64,000 nt of DNA from Allobosea lathyri (lineage in GTDB: Bacteria; Pseudomonadota; Alphaproteobacteria; Rhizobiales; Beijerinckiaceae): positions 62,001 to 126,000 of the forward strand of contig NZ_FNUY01000010.1 in the NCBI RefSeq assembly GCF_900108245.1, read 5' to 3'. The notes under the pieces are model-generated. The model saw only the letters and a program-made list of their open reading frames with translations, ran no database searches and had not been told where the DNA came from. Of this stretch, positions 1 to 8,286 are shown piece after piece (positions within the stretch are counted from its first letter, which is position 1; each line of letters opens with the position of its first letter). The translations under genes were made by a program, and so were the position numbers.

Positions 1-1
1 C

Positions 2-1063
2 CTCGATCGCGTCATCAAGATCATCCGCGAGGAGGACGAGCCGAAGATCGAGCTGATGCGCTTCTTCGAGCTCAGCGAGGTTCAGGCCAACGCCATCCTC
101 GACACGAGGCTGCGCGCCCTGCGCAAGCTCGAGGAGATGCAGCTCAAGACCGAGCTCGACGAACTCACCGTCGAAAAGGGCCAGATCGAGGGTTTGCTCG
201 CCTCCGACGTCACCCAGTGGAAGATGATCTCGCATGATATCCGCGAGGTGAAGAAGCATTTCGGACCGGAGACCGCGATCGGCAAGCGCCGCACCAGCTT
301 CGCCGACATGCCCGATACGACCGATGTCGACCTGACCCAGGCGATGATCGAGCGCGAGCCGGTGACCGTGGTGATCTCGAAGAAGGGCTGGATCAGGGCT
401 CTCAAGGGCCATGTCCAGGACTATGCGACCCTGACCTTCAAGGGCGATGACGGCCTGCGCACCGCCTTCTTCACGGAGACGACCGCCAAGATCCTGGTGC
501 TGGCGTCCAACGGCAAGGTGTTCACCCTGGAGGCATCCAAGCTGCCCGGCGGGCGCGGCTTCGGCGATCCGATCCGGCTGATGATCGAACTCGAGGAAAC
601 CGCCGAGATTGTCTCGGCCTTCCCCTATCGGCCGGGCCTCAAGCTGTTGATGGTGACGTCGGACGGTCGCGGCTTCGTCGGCTTGACCGACGAGATCGTC
701 GCCAACACCCGCAAGGGCCGGCAGGTCCTGAACGTGGAGGCGCCCGTCGCCGCTTTGCTGGCCGTGCCGGCGGAAGGGGACCATGTCGCGATCATCGGCG
801 AGAACCGCAAGCTGATCTGCTTCCCGATCTCGGAAGTGGCGGAGATGGCGCGCGGCAAGGGCGTGCGCCTGCAGCGCTACAAGGATGGCGGCGTCTCGGA
901 CGCGAAGGTCTTCAAGCTGGCGGACGGGCTGACTTGGCTCGACACCTCCGGCCGGACCTGGACGGTGGCGCAGACCGAGCTGATGGAATGGCTCGGACAC
1001 CGCGCGGAAGCCGGCCGCCTGCCGCCCAAGGGCTTCCCGAAGAACAACAAATTCGGGGGGTAG
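2..1063 (+). CDS. parC: DNA topoisomerase IV subunit A, C-terminal part (5' end outside window)
   Basis: The reading frame is open from the first bases of the window, so this is the last 353 residues of ParC; the start lies upstream. ParC carries the DNA-cleaving subunit function of topoisomerase IV, which decatenates daughter chromosomes with ParE. The visible part begins in the coiled-coil region (ELSEVQANAILDTRLRALRK) typical of GyrA/ParC and continues into a C-terminal beta-pinwheel domain. The GyrA-box QRRGGRG is absent, which favours ParC over GyrA. It ends in a basic, Gly-rich tail (PKNNKFGG). A palindromic repeat follows the stop. Confidence 0.93.
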   Translation, partial: LDRVIKIIREEDEPKIELMRFFELSEVQANAILDTRLRALRKLEEMQLKTELDELTVEKGQIEGLLASDVTQWKMISHDIREVKKHFGPETAIGKRRTSFADMPDTTDVDLTQAMIEREPVTVVISKKGWIRALKGHVQDYATLTFKGDDGLRTAFFTETTAKILVLASNGKVFTLEASKLPGGRGFGDPIRLMIELEETAEIVSAFPYRPGLKLLMVTSDGRGFVGLTDEIVANTRKGRQVLNVEAPVAALLAVPAEGDHVAIIGENRKLICFPISEVAEMARGKGVRLQRYKDGGVSDAKVFKLADGLTWLDTSGRTWTVAQTELMEWLGHRAEAGRLPPKGFPKNNKFGG

Positions 1064-1110
1064 CGACCGTTTGCTTCTCCCGTTGCAGGCCGCGCGCTGT
1101 CCAAAAACAA

Positions 1111-1270
1111 GTTCCCGCGGGGAACCCTGTCCCGTAGGGAGAGGGCAGGGTGAGGGGTCGACCGCTCGACCAGCTATCCTGGAGATGGCCGCCGTCAGCT
1201 CACAGCCAAAACGTCCGGGGGCCTACACCTCACCCCTGCCCCTCTCCTTACAGGAGAGGGGTTCCCCGCG
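1111..1270. repeat. long imperfect palindromic repeat after parC
   Basis: The left arm (about 1111-1158, containing gagagggcagggtgagggg) is complementary to the right arm (about 1226-1270, containing cctcacccctgcccctctcc), separated by roughly 65 bases. Transcribed, it would fold into a large cruciform-like hairpin. It fills the 316-base gap between parC and the next gene, which I see no coding potential in. It resembles intergenic palindromic repeats spread through Hyphomicrobiales genomes. Confidence 0.75.
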
Positions 1271-1379
1271 CTCTGCTTTGAAAAGGCGGAGAAAGAAAAC
1301 CGTTACGTTGTCAGCCGCTTGGAGCCAGGTCCGGAATCAACCCCGCAACCGCTTGAATCAAATCCTCAGCGGCAAATCC

Positions 1380-1985
1380 TCAGCGGATCGCCTGGCCGAC
1401 GACGCCGACTTCGAGCCCCAGCGTGACATTGTTCGTCACGGCCCATTCGATGCCGGCGCGCGCCTCTGGGCGCACGGCGATGTCGCTGCGCGAGAACGGG
1501 CCGGAGAAGGGCGACGCGCCATAGCGCGTCGTTTCGTTGGCGGCGGACATGCCGACCTTGGTGTAGATCAGCACGTTTTCCGCCGCGAGCACGCCGGCCT
1601 TGATCTGGAAGGCGCCCGCGAAATCGCGGGTATAGGCGACATTGCCGAAGCTCGGCGTACCATAGCCGCCAATCGCGGGCATGTATTCGACCGCGCCTAC
1701 TACGCCATAAACGAAATTGCCCTCGCGCCGCATCGTGCCGGCTTCGAGGCCGAATGTCGGCCCGGCATTGGTGCCCAGCCGTTTCGAGCTGGTGACCTGG
1801 AAGCCGCTGGAAATCCGGGCGTAGGAGCCATCCCATTTCACGCCGCCGGGCGAGAGCGTGGGCTCGGACCAGGCAAAGGAGGGAAGCGGTGCAAAGCCGT
1901 CGAATGGCAGGAACGCCTGGGCCTGGGCTCCACCAGCGCCGAGCACGAACGCGCAAAGCGCACCGGAAAGCAGCGAAAATCTCAC
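1380..1985 (-). CDS. outer-membrane beta-barrel protein (Omp25/Omp31-like)
   Basis: This 201-residue protein begins with a Sec signal peptide (FSLLSGALCAFVLGAGG then AQAQA) and continues as alternating, Gly- and aromatic-rich strands typical of the small porin-like barrels of rhizobia and brucellae (FVYGVVGAVEYM, NVLIYTKVG, RPEARAGIEWAV). I prefer the GTG at 1985, preceded by GAGGACG, because it puts the signal peptide at the N-terminus; an ATG 21 bases upstream is the alternative. The protein ends in GQAIR rather than the usual final aromatic residue, and its stop lies in a 14-bp tandem duplication (1360-1386), so the last strand may be altered. Confidence 0.7.
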   Translation of the reverse strand: MRFSLLSGALCAFVLGAGGAQAQAFLPFDGFAPLPSFAWSEPTLSPGGVKWDGSYARISSGFQVTSSKRLGTNAGPTFGLEAGTMRREGNFVYGVVGAVEYMPAIGGYGTPSFGNVAYTRDFAGAFQIKAGVLAAENVLIYTKVGMSAANETTRYGASPFSGPFSRSDIAVRPEARAGIEWAVTNNVTLGLEVGVVGQAIR

Positions 1986-2076
1986 GTCGAAGGCGTCCTC
2001 GCGCAAAGTCCCTTGATCAGGCTAGCATGTGGGCCGGCGAATGTCGCGGATTTGTGGCAGGTGGCCTGGCCGCCGG

Positions 2077-3099
2077 TCAGCCGATCTTGGTCTTGAGCTT
2101 CAAGAAGCGGAGCGTGCGGTCGGCGGTGGCAGGGTCGAGTTTGCCATAGTCGAGGACGTCGTCGTCGATGTCTTGCGACGAGAAGTAGAGGCGCCGGGCG
2201 CGCAAATTCAGGATCGCGCGAAAGGCCTCTTCGCCGACGCCGAGCGAGCGGCATAGCACGGCGATCCCGCTGGCATCCCGCTGCATCAGCACGCGCAGGG
2301 CCTGTTCCGTGCCGATATCGGAGATCTGCGCCAGAACCTGCGCCAGGTGATAGGCGCGATCTTCATCGGCCAGCATGAGCAGCACGTCGTCGACTTCGCG
2401 GACTTTGGCAACGAGGTCGGCGATGAGAAGCCGGACCTCGAAACGCTGCTGCCTGGCATGCCGCACCACCAGCTGTGCCTTGTTGGGTTGGGCAGAGCTG
2501 TCGGAACTCTCGGAAAGCTGCTCGACGATCCGCAGAACGCGTTGAGCGCGGTTGGAAGCAAGGTCCGAGCGCTGCGAGAGCGCCGTCGCTATGTCGCTGT
2601 CGTCGCCACCGCGCTCCAGCAGCCGCTCGAAGCCGGTATCGGAGAATTGCGCGCCTTCATTGGCGCTGACGGTGTGCAGGACGGTGCGGTCGCCGCGCTC
2701 GACCAGAATATCGGTCAGCCCCTCCGACAGCCGCGCGCGTTCCGCGATCGCCACGAGATGCTGCTGCGACTGGCTGACCGCGATGGCGGCAAGGTCGGTA
2801 TCGGTGAGCACTGGGGAAAGGGTCAGGACGAGGCGCGCGACATCGGCATTCGTATCGCCAGCCAGGGTCACGGCCACCTTGTGAGGCAGCGTCGGCACTG
2901 CGGCGACCTGTTCGGCATAGCCCTTGCGGGCATCGCTTTCCAGATTCGAGAGCGAATGCATCGCGATTTCGCCGTAATGCTCCTTGGCGAGATCGCTGGG
3001 CTCCTGATCAAGCAGGAATAGATCCGTGACTGCGTTGAGCAGTTGCCGGCGCGAATCCGACGACATGTCGGCAGGCATCCGGGTCAGTGAACGCAGCAT
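2077..3099 (-). CDS. DUF2336 domain-containing protein
   Basis: A 340-residue soluble protein made of repeated alpha-helical units with short leucine-rich helices (DVARLVLTLSPVLTDTDL, HLVAIAERARLSEGLTDILV). It matches the alphaproteobacterial DUF2336 family, whose molecular role is not established. The ATG at 3099 has a good ribosome site (GGGGAG). The C-terminal section (ASGIAVLCRSLGVGEEAFRAI, then LKLKTKIG) is typical for the family. It stands alone: the next minus-strand gene upstream ends at 3256 with a perfect hairpin between them. Confidence 0.8.
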   Translation of the reverse strand: MLRSLTRMPADMSSDSRRQLLNAVTDLFLLDQEPSDLAKEHYGEIAMHSLSNLESDARKGYAEQVAAVPTLPHKVAVTLAGDTNADVARLVLTLSPVLTDTDLAAIAVSQSQQHLVAIAERARLSEGLTDILVERGDRTVLHTVSANEGAQFSDTGFERLLERGGDDSDIATALSQRSDLASNRAQRVLRIVEQLSESSDSSAQPNKAQLVVRHARQQRFEVRLLIADLVAKVREVDDVLLMLADEDRAYHLAQVLAQISDIGTEQALRVLMQRDASGIAVLCRSLGVGEEAFRAILNLRARRLYFSSQDIDDDVLDYGKLDPATADRTLRFLKLKTKIG

Positions 3100-3182
3100 G
3101 AAGGCTCCCCAGCCAATGTTGGCATGCCAGCCTGCGTCGGTTCGGCTTGATTTACTCTTAAAATGATCGGCAGTTTTTAGAA

Positions 3183-3206
3183 GAACGGACGCTCAAGCGT
3201 CCGTTC
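3183..3206. terminator. perfect 11-bp inverted repeat between PepSY and DUF2336 genes
   Basis: GAACGGACGCT (3183-3193) and AGCGTCCGTTC (3196-3206) are exact complements with a 2-base loop. It lies 50 bases after the stop of the minus-strand PepSY gene and could act as a transcription terminator. There is no clean T-tract on the minus strand (TTCTAAAAA follows), so it may instead be an operator or an RNA processing signal. Confidence 0.45.
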
Positions 3207-3255
3207 CGCGATTGATATTTCCGAGCCCGTCTCGGAATGAGTGCATTTTTATAGG

Positions 3256-4617
3256 TTAGATTCTTTTTGTGGCAGTGTTTCGGGTCGTCAGCCAGTCGAT
3301 CAGCACCATCGCGACCAGCGATGCGCCGACCAGCGGAAAGATCACGCCACCGATCGCAAGCATGGCGACCACGACCGGCAGCGCCGAAGGATGCGCCGGC
3401 AAGGGCGGCACGCCCATCGAGCCTGACGGCCGGCGTTTCCACCACATCACGCCGGCTGAAAGCGCCAGCAGGATGATGGCGAGGCAGACCGCGAGCATCA
3501 CCAGCTTGTTCGCCAGCCCGAATTCCTGTCCCATATGGACGTTGATGCCCCATTCCAGGGCCTTGCCGAGCGGTCCGTAATCGGCAAACCCCATATCGAT
3601 CAGCACGTTGCCGCTGTATTGGTCGAGATGGATCACGCGCTGGCGTGTCATGTCGTCGGGATACACCGACCCGGTGTACACGCCTTGCGGACCAGCCGGA
3701 ATGTTGACCGCATAGCCCCGCATGAGCCCAAGCGCATCGAATTTGGCGACGGCTGCGTCGAGGTCGATCGGCCCCGCCGAGGTCTGCGTCGATTCCGGCA
3801 TCTTCGCCTGTTCCAGCGACCAGGATGTCGGCCCGGCATGGTGCAGATGCTCGTCCGACATCGGCACATTCACGCGCACGCCGGCCGGATAGCCGAAATT
3901 GTTGCCGTTGGCCCATTCATTGACCTTGGAGCCCCAGAGCACCGACCAGGGCATTCCCGAAAGCGCCAGGAAGACGATGAACAGCCCGGCAAAGGCGCCG
4001 GTGACGGCATGGAGATCGCGCCAGAACAGGCGCTGTTGCGGTTTGCCCCGCACGGAGACGACGCCGCCGCTGCGCTTGCGCGGCCACCACAGAAAGATGC
4101 CGGTCGCGACGAGCAGGATCGACCAGCCGCCGACGATCTCGATGACGCCGTTCGCGATCGGCCCGAAATAGGCGAGGCTGTGAATCTGCCGCACGATCCA
4201 CATGATCGTGCCCTTGTCGGGGATCTGCCCGAGCACGCGGGCGTCGTAAGGGTCGACATAGACGACCATCCGCATGCCGGTGGTGTCGCGGATCGTGACC
4301 TCGGCCGACGCAGCGGCGGTTTCGGGCGGCACGTATTTCACAGCCCTGCCGGGAAAGCTGGCGAGCGCCCTGGCGACGATCTCGCTCGCCGGCCGTTGCT
4401 CGGCGCTGCGCATCTCGACCTGCTTGAGATCGCTATGGATGAAACCGTCGATCTGATGGCGAAACAGATAGAGCCCGCCTGTGGTGGCGAGCAGGATGAG
4501 GAAAGGCAGGGTCAGCAACCCCGCATAGAAGTGCCAGCGCCAGACGGCGCGGCAGAAGGAAGCGGTGCGAGTGCCGGCGCGATCACGCGCGGCATCCGCC
4601 GAGAAAACGGAGGTCAT
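3256..4617 (-). CDS. PepSY-associated transmembrane protein
   Basis: A 453-residue inner-membrane protein with a first membrane segment at about residues 32-52 (YAGLLTLPFLILLATTGGLY), PepSY-type periplasmic regions, and further segments near residues 190-240, 350-375 and 415-440. The family is linked to iron-siderophore uptake and reduction. The ATG at 4617 starts just before the typical FCRAVWRWHFYAG motif; an open frame continues upstream but overlaps the next gene and lacks family similarity. The DUF2946 gene 37 bases upstream on the same strand is the usual partner, so the two probably form one operon. Confidence 0.85.
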   Translation of the reverse strand: MTSVFSADAARDRAGTRTASFCRAVWRWHFYAGLLTLPFLILLATTGGLYLFRHQIDGFIHSDLKQVEMRSAEQRPASEIVARALASFPGRAVKYVPPETAAASAEVTIRDTTGMRMVVYVDPYDARVLGQIPDKGTIMWIVRQIHSLAYFGPIANGVIEIVGGWSILLVATGIFLWWPRKRSGGVVSVRGKPQQRLFWRDLHAVTGAFAGLFIVFLALSGMPWSVLWGSKVNEWANGNNFGYPAGVRVNVPMSDEHLHHAGPTSWSLEQAKMPESTQTSAGPIDLDAAVAKFDALGLMRGYAVNIPAGPQGVYTGSVYPDDMTRQRVIHLDQYSGNVLIDMGFADYGPLGKALEWGINVHMGQEFGLANKLVMLAVCLAIILLALSAGVMWWKRRPSGSMGVPPLPAHPSALPVVVAMLAIGGVIFPLVGASLVAMVLIDWLTTRNTATKRI

Positions 4618-4654
4618 GGCTTGGATATCCCGGTCTGAAGGAAAGGTGGTCGCT

Positions 4655-5029
4655 TCAGGCGGGAAAAGGCGGCGCTCGCGCGCCGAGCGGGTAGGCCGGC
4701 CGGGCGTGGCTGGGCGGAAACGTATTGGGACGCGCAAAGGCGACTGCGACAGGCAGCGCCGGACGCTGCCTGACAAAATGCAGCCCGACAGGCGGCAGCG
4801 ACGTTGCCATTGCGAGGCAGCCGGTGCTGCAGCAATCCGGAACAGGCGCGGACCCCTCGGGCGAGGCGGGCTGCGCCTGGCTGCTCGGAGAACACAGCAC
4901 ATGCAGGAGGTCGGGCGGGCGCTGGGCCGCAAGCCCGGCACTGAGCGCCGCGAGCACGCCCTGCAGGATAAGCACATAGACCGCGACCAGCACGATTGCG
5001 CCGTGTCGCCAGCCCGCTTGCTGTCTCAT
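4655..5029 (-). CDS. DUF2946-like small membrane protein
   Basis: A 124-residue protein with one N-terminal membrane segment (IVLVAVYVLILQGVLAAL), then a stretch with HVLCSPS and DCCSTGCLAM. His and Cys in such an arrangement are typical of DUF2946-like proteins found beside PepSY and TonB-receptor genes and may bind metal. The start at 5029 (MRQQAGW) is chosen because the membrane segment follows directly; an ATG 9 bases upstream (5038) is equally possible. It lies 37 bases upstream of the PepSY gene. The Pro/Arg-rich C-terminus is poorly conserved. Confidence 0.65.
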   Translation of the reverse strand: MRQQAGWRHGAIVLVAVYVLILQGVLAALSAGLAAQRPPDLLHVLCSPSSQAQPASPEGSAPVPDCCSTGCLAMATSLPPVGLHFVRQRPALPVAVAFARPNTFPPSHARPAYPLGARAPPFPA

Positions 5030-5145
5030 CCCACCCATCTCACTGCGGTAAGGCCGGGTGCGAGGCGGGTCAATCGGGGGCCGGTATGGTCGATCGCAGC
5101 GCGTCGCCATGCCGCGGCGATAACCGGGCGTGCGGCTGGCCCGCC

Positions 5146-5892
5146 TCAGTCGACGCGTTCCCAGCCCTGCTGCATCAGCCGCTCCTGCGGCCGGAAGCGT
5201 GCCTTGTAGGACATCTTGGGCGAACCATCGACCCAATAGCCGAGATAGACGTAGGGCAGGCCGAGCCGGCGCGCGCGCTCGATATGATCGAGCACCATGA
5301 AGGTGCCGAGCGAGCGCGCCTCAAGCCCGGGGTCGAAGACCGAATAGACCATCGAGAGCCCGTCATTCAACGTGTCGGTCAGCGCCATCGCGAAGAGGTC
5401 GCCCTGTCCGCGTCCCGTGAAGCCGCTATCGGGGCCGCGCCGGCGGTATTCGATCAGCGTGGTCTGGACATGGGTGTCCTCGATCATCATGGCGAAATCG
5501 AGCGCCGACATCGTCGCCATCCCGCCATCGGGGTGGCGCTCGTCGAGATAGGAGCGGAACAGCGAGTAGTGCTCGGAGCGCGGCTGCGGCGGCAGGGCCT
5601 CCCCGATCAGGTCGCTATTGTGGGAAAGCACCCTGCGGAAACTGCGTGACGGCCGGAAATCGTCGACGCAGACGCGCACCGAGACGCAGGATCGGCAGGT
5701 CTCGCAGGCGGGGCGATAGGCGATGCTCTGCGAGCGCCTGAAGCCGCCCTGGCTGAGGACGTCGTTGAGGTCGCGCGCCCGCGCGCCGACCAGATGCGTA
5801 AACACCTTCCGCTCCTCGCGCCCGGGCAGGTAAGGGCACGCGGTTGGCGACGTCAGGTAGAATTGCGGGGCATCCCGCAACGGGCGCGTCAC
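5146..5892 (-). CDS. bpt: aspartate/glutamate leucyltransferase
   Basis: This 248-residue protein is the bacterial leucyl-tRNA:protein transferase Bpt, which adds leucine to proteins starting with Asp or Glu and marks them for ClpSAP degradation. The family signature is clear: [24 protein letters not shown] at the start, [20 protein letters not shown] with Cys residues, and [20 protein letters not shown] near the end. The GTG at 5892, with GGAG ten bases upstream, gives the family's usual length; an in-frame upstream codon would add 27 unlikely residues. Bpt next to RDD and hemB genes is a common rhizobial arrangement. Confidence 0.93.
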   Translation of the reverse strand: MTRPLRDAPQFYLTSPTACPYLPGREERKVFTHLVGARARDLNDVLSQGGFRRSQSIAYRPACETCRSCVSVRVCVDDFRPSRSFRRVLSHNSDLIGEALPPQPRSEHYSLFRSYLDERHPDGGMATMSALDFAMMIEDTHVQTTLIEYRRRGPDSGFTGRGQGDLFAMALTDTLNDGLSMVYSVFDPGLEARSLGTFMVLDHIERARRLGLPYVYLGYWVDGSPKMSYKARFRPQERLMQQGWERVD

Positions 5893-6009
5893 GTTCGGTT
5901 CGCTCCGGAAGCCGCTTTGCAAGTCAGTGTAGCAGCACAGGCGGCAGCAACAAGCACCGTAGAGTTGTTTCACGTCTCGGTTTCGGGTGCCGCATCAACT
6001 TAGCCCAGG

Positions 6010-6360
6010 TCAGCCGAACATCGTCTGCTTGCTGAGCCCGAAAATGTCGCTGGCGAGCGCCGCCGTGACGCCAAGCGCCATCATGAGAAGCCCGATCATG
6101 AAAATGCGCTTGGCTCGATCGTAGCGCGCCACGAGCAGCGAATCCCGGCCCATAAGATCGGCGAATGCCTTGACCTGCATGCCGATCCCGACGGCAAGCA
6201 ACACCAGAGGGAGGCTGTCCAACCGGCCCCAGTCATTGGGGTTGGCGGCCCAGCGGCTCAGAAATGTCAGCGAGAAGCCAAGAATGATACCGACGGCGGT
6301 CAGCGAGCCGTTGCGAAACGTCGCGTCGATCTTTTCGGGTTGATCCGGCTCGGCTGTCAT
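6010..6360 (-). CDS. hypothetical membrane protein, three predicted segments
   Basis: A 116-residue protein with hydrophobic segments at about residues 19-36 (LTAVGIILGFSLTFL), 50-66 (SLPLVLLAVGIGMQV) and 87-107 (IFMIGLLMMALGVTAALAS). The N-terminus is short, acidic and cytoplasmic-looking. I do not recognise a named family. Coding bias and the conserved position between bpt and the RDD gene, on the same strand, support it as real. No strong ribosome site is visible. Confidence 0.65.
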   Translation of the reverse strand: MTAEPDQPEKIDATFRNGSLTAVGIILGFSLTFLSRWAANPNDWGRLDSLPLVLLAVGIGMQVKAFADLMGRDSLLVARYDRAKRIFMIGLLMMALGVTAALASDIFGLSKQTMFG

Positions 6361-6490
6361 CGGTTTTGTCCGCCGCGCGGCGCTTTCGTAGAGAAAGGCA
6401 CAAAAGCGCTGCGCGAGGCAACTGGCCGGGGCCGTACAGAACGTCTGACGCGGCGAAGGCGAAGCTCTCGATTGCCGCCGCCTCGATCGC

Positions 6491-6964
6491 TCAGGCGCGC
6501 ACCACGACCAATCCAGTCAAGAGGTCGTGGCCGAGCCGGCGGTCGGAGCGGGCGACGCCGCACAGGATGTCGAGAACCCAAAGCGCGACAGTCCCGGCCG
6601 CAACATAGAACAGCAGCGCGTGCACGGCCGCGGCCAGCCCGTCGGGCCGCCCGCCATCGGCGGTCTCGACCCTGAGGCCTGCCATGCGCATGCCCCATGT
6701 CGACTGGCGCGGTCCGCCGATCGTCAGCGCGGCATAGCCCAGCCCGGTCGCAACCGTCGCGATCGGGATCAGCAGCCAGGTCGCCCCAAAGGTCACGACG
6801 CCGAGGACGAGCAGGAGGAAGAAGATGAGCCAGCCGAGGATGAAGAGCACGATGATATCCCCGATCCAGGCGAAGAGCCGCGATCCCAGCACGCCGCTGA
6901 CATTCTGAAGGGGGCGCTCGTTGATCGGGGTGATCGCGGGCTGGCTGTAGCGCTGGTTGCTCAT
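6491..6964 (-). CDS. RDD family membrane protein
   Basis: A 157-residue protein with the RDD domain. The name-giving Arg near the start of the first helix is seen in GSRLFAWIGDIIVLFIL, followed by a second long membrane segment (about 60-90), the typical STWGMRMAGLRV motif, and a final segment ending in RRLGHDLLTGLVVV. The RDD family's molecular function is mostly unknown; some members are ion transporters. It lies between hemB and bpt as in other rhizobia. Confidence 0.88.
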   Translation of the reverse strand: MSNQRYSQPAITPINERPLQNVSGVLGSRLFAWIGDIIVLFILGWLIFFLLLVLGVVTFGATWLLIPIATVATGLGYAALTIGGPRQSTWGMRMAGLRVETADGGRPDGLAAAVHALLFYVAAGTVALWVLDILCGVARSDRRLGHDLLTGLVVVRA

Positions 6965-7029
6965 CGTCTTCGATTCTGCTCCTGCGGCGCCGGGAGGGAA
7001 AAAGGCGGTGCCGCGCTGATAATGTTTGA

Positions 7030-8274
7030 TCAGCGTCCCGGTTCCGCAAGGCCACGCGGAAAGATACGGCGTGGCGCAAAGCCACTTTCGCGCAGAGCGG
7101 CCTCGATCGCGAGCGAATGCGCCTCGCCGCGCGTCTCGACGGTGACGTCGAGCGAGACGCCCTTGGCCGGTACGTCGAGGAAGAGGCGGCCATGGCTGAC
7201 CTCGAGGATGTTGGCGCCTTCATTGCCCAGCATGCTCGCGACCTTGCCGAGCAGGCCCGGCCGGTCGCTCGTGGTCAGGCGGAAGGCGACGATTCGGCTT
7301 TCGCGTTCGAGTTCGCGCACCATGATCGCCGCCAGCAGGCGCGTGTCGATATTGCCGCCGCAGAGCACGAGCCCGACCTTGCGGCCGGCATAGCGCTGCG
7401 GCTCCTTCAGCATGGCGGCGAGACCGGCCGCCCCGGCCCCCTCGGCAAGGCTGTGCTGGAGCGAGGCATAGGCGTTGACGGCCCGCTCGATCAGATCTTC
7501 GCCGACGAGCACGATGTCGGAGACGAGGCTGGAGACGATCGGCAGCGTCTGCACACCGACGGTCTTGACCGCGATGCCCTCGGCCAGCGTCGCACCGCCG
7601 ATCGGCATGTCCTCGGCATTCACCGCATTGTAGAAGGACGGGTAAAGCGCAGCCTCGACGCCGATCAGCTCGATGCCGGGCTTCAGCGCCTTGGCCGCGA
7701 CCGCATTGCCGGCCATCAACCCACCGCCACCCAGCGGGATGATCAGCACGTCGAGATCCGGCTCGTCGTCGAGCATTTCGCGCGCGATCGTGCCCTGGCC
7801 CGCCATCACGGCTGCGTCGTCATAGGGGTGGACGAAAACCAGTTCCTCGGCCTGCGCGAGTTCGCGGGCGCGCTGGGCGGATTCGTAGAGCGTCTCGCCA
7901 TGGAGCACGACGCGGGCGCCATGGGCGCGGGTGTTCTCGACCTTCACCAGCGGCGTCGTCTCGGGCATCACGATCGTCGCGGGGATGCCGAAGCGCCGCG
8001 CGTGATAGGCGACCGCCTGGGCATGGTTGCCGGCCGACATGGCGATGACGCCGCGCGACTTCTCGTCCTCGTCCAGCGTTAGGAGCTTGTTGACCGCGCC
8101 GCGCTCCTTGAAGGAGGCGGTCGCCTGCATGTTCTCATGCTTGACCAGCACGGTCGCGCCGGTGAGTTCGGAAAGACGCGGCGCCGGCACCAGAGGCGTG
8201 CGCAGCACATGGCCCTCGATGCGACGCGCCGCCTCTTCGACATCCTCGGGGGTGATCGCGAAGGGTTCGCTCAT
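7030..8274 (-). CDS. ilvA: threonine ammonia-lyase (threonine deaminase)
   Basis: A 414-residue PLP enzyme that converts L-threonine to 2-oxobutanoate, the first step towards isoleucine. Residues 1-320 form the fold-type II catalytic domain: the PLP lysine is in ATASFKERGA, the AMSAGNHAQAVAYH loop follows, and the phosphate-binding PLGGGGLMAGNAVA is near residue 180. One ACT domain occupies about 333-405 (FRLTTSDRPGLLGKVASML). A single ACT domain fits the shorter regulated form. It starts 12 bases after the stop of the LivH-like gene, so the two are likely co-transcribed. Confidence 0.92.
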   Translation of the reverse strand: MSEPFAITPEDVEEAARRIEGHVLRTPLVPAPRLSELTGATVLVKHENMQATASFKERGAVNKLLTLDEDEKSRGVIAMSAGNHAQAVAYHARRFGIPATIVMPETTPLVKVENTRAHGARVVLHGETLYESAQRARELAQAEELVFVHPYDDAAVMAGQGTIAREMLDDEPDLDVLIIPLGGGGLMAGNAVAAKALKPGIELIGVEAALYPSFYNAVNAEDMPIGGATLAEGIAVKTVGVQTLPIVSSLVSDIVLVGEDLIERAVNAYASLQHSLAEGAGAAGLAAMLKEPQRYAGRKVGLVLCGGNIDTRLLAAIMVRELERESRIVAFRLTTSDRPGLLGKVASMLGNEGANILEVSHGRLFLDVPAKGVSLDVTVETRGEAHSLAIEAALRESGFAPRRIFPRGLAEPGR

Positions 8275-8286
8275 ATCCGGTTCCGT

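Noticed and set aside
1071-2096. 341-codon plus-strand frame after parC
   Set aside because: It runs through a palindromic repeat and the antisense of the outer-membrane protein; no family features.
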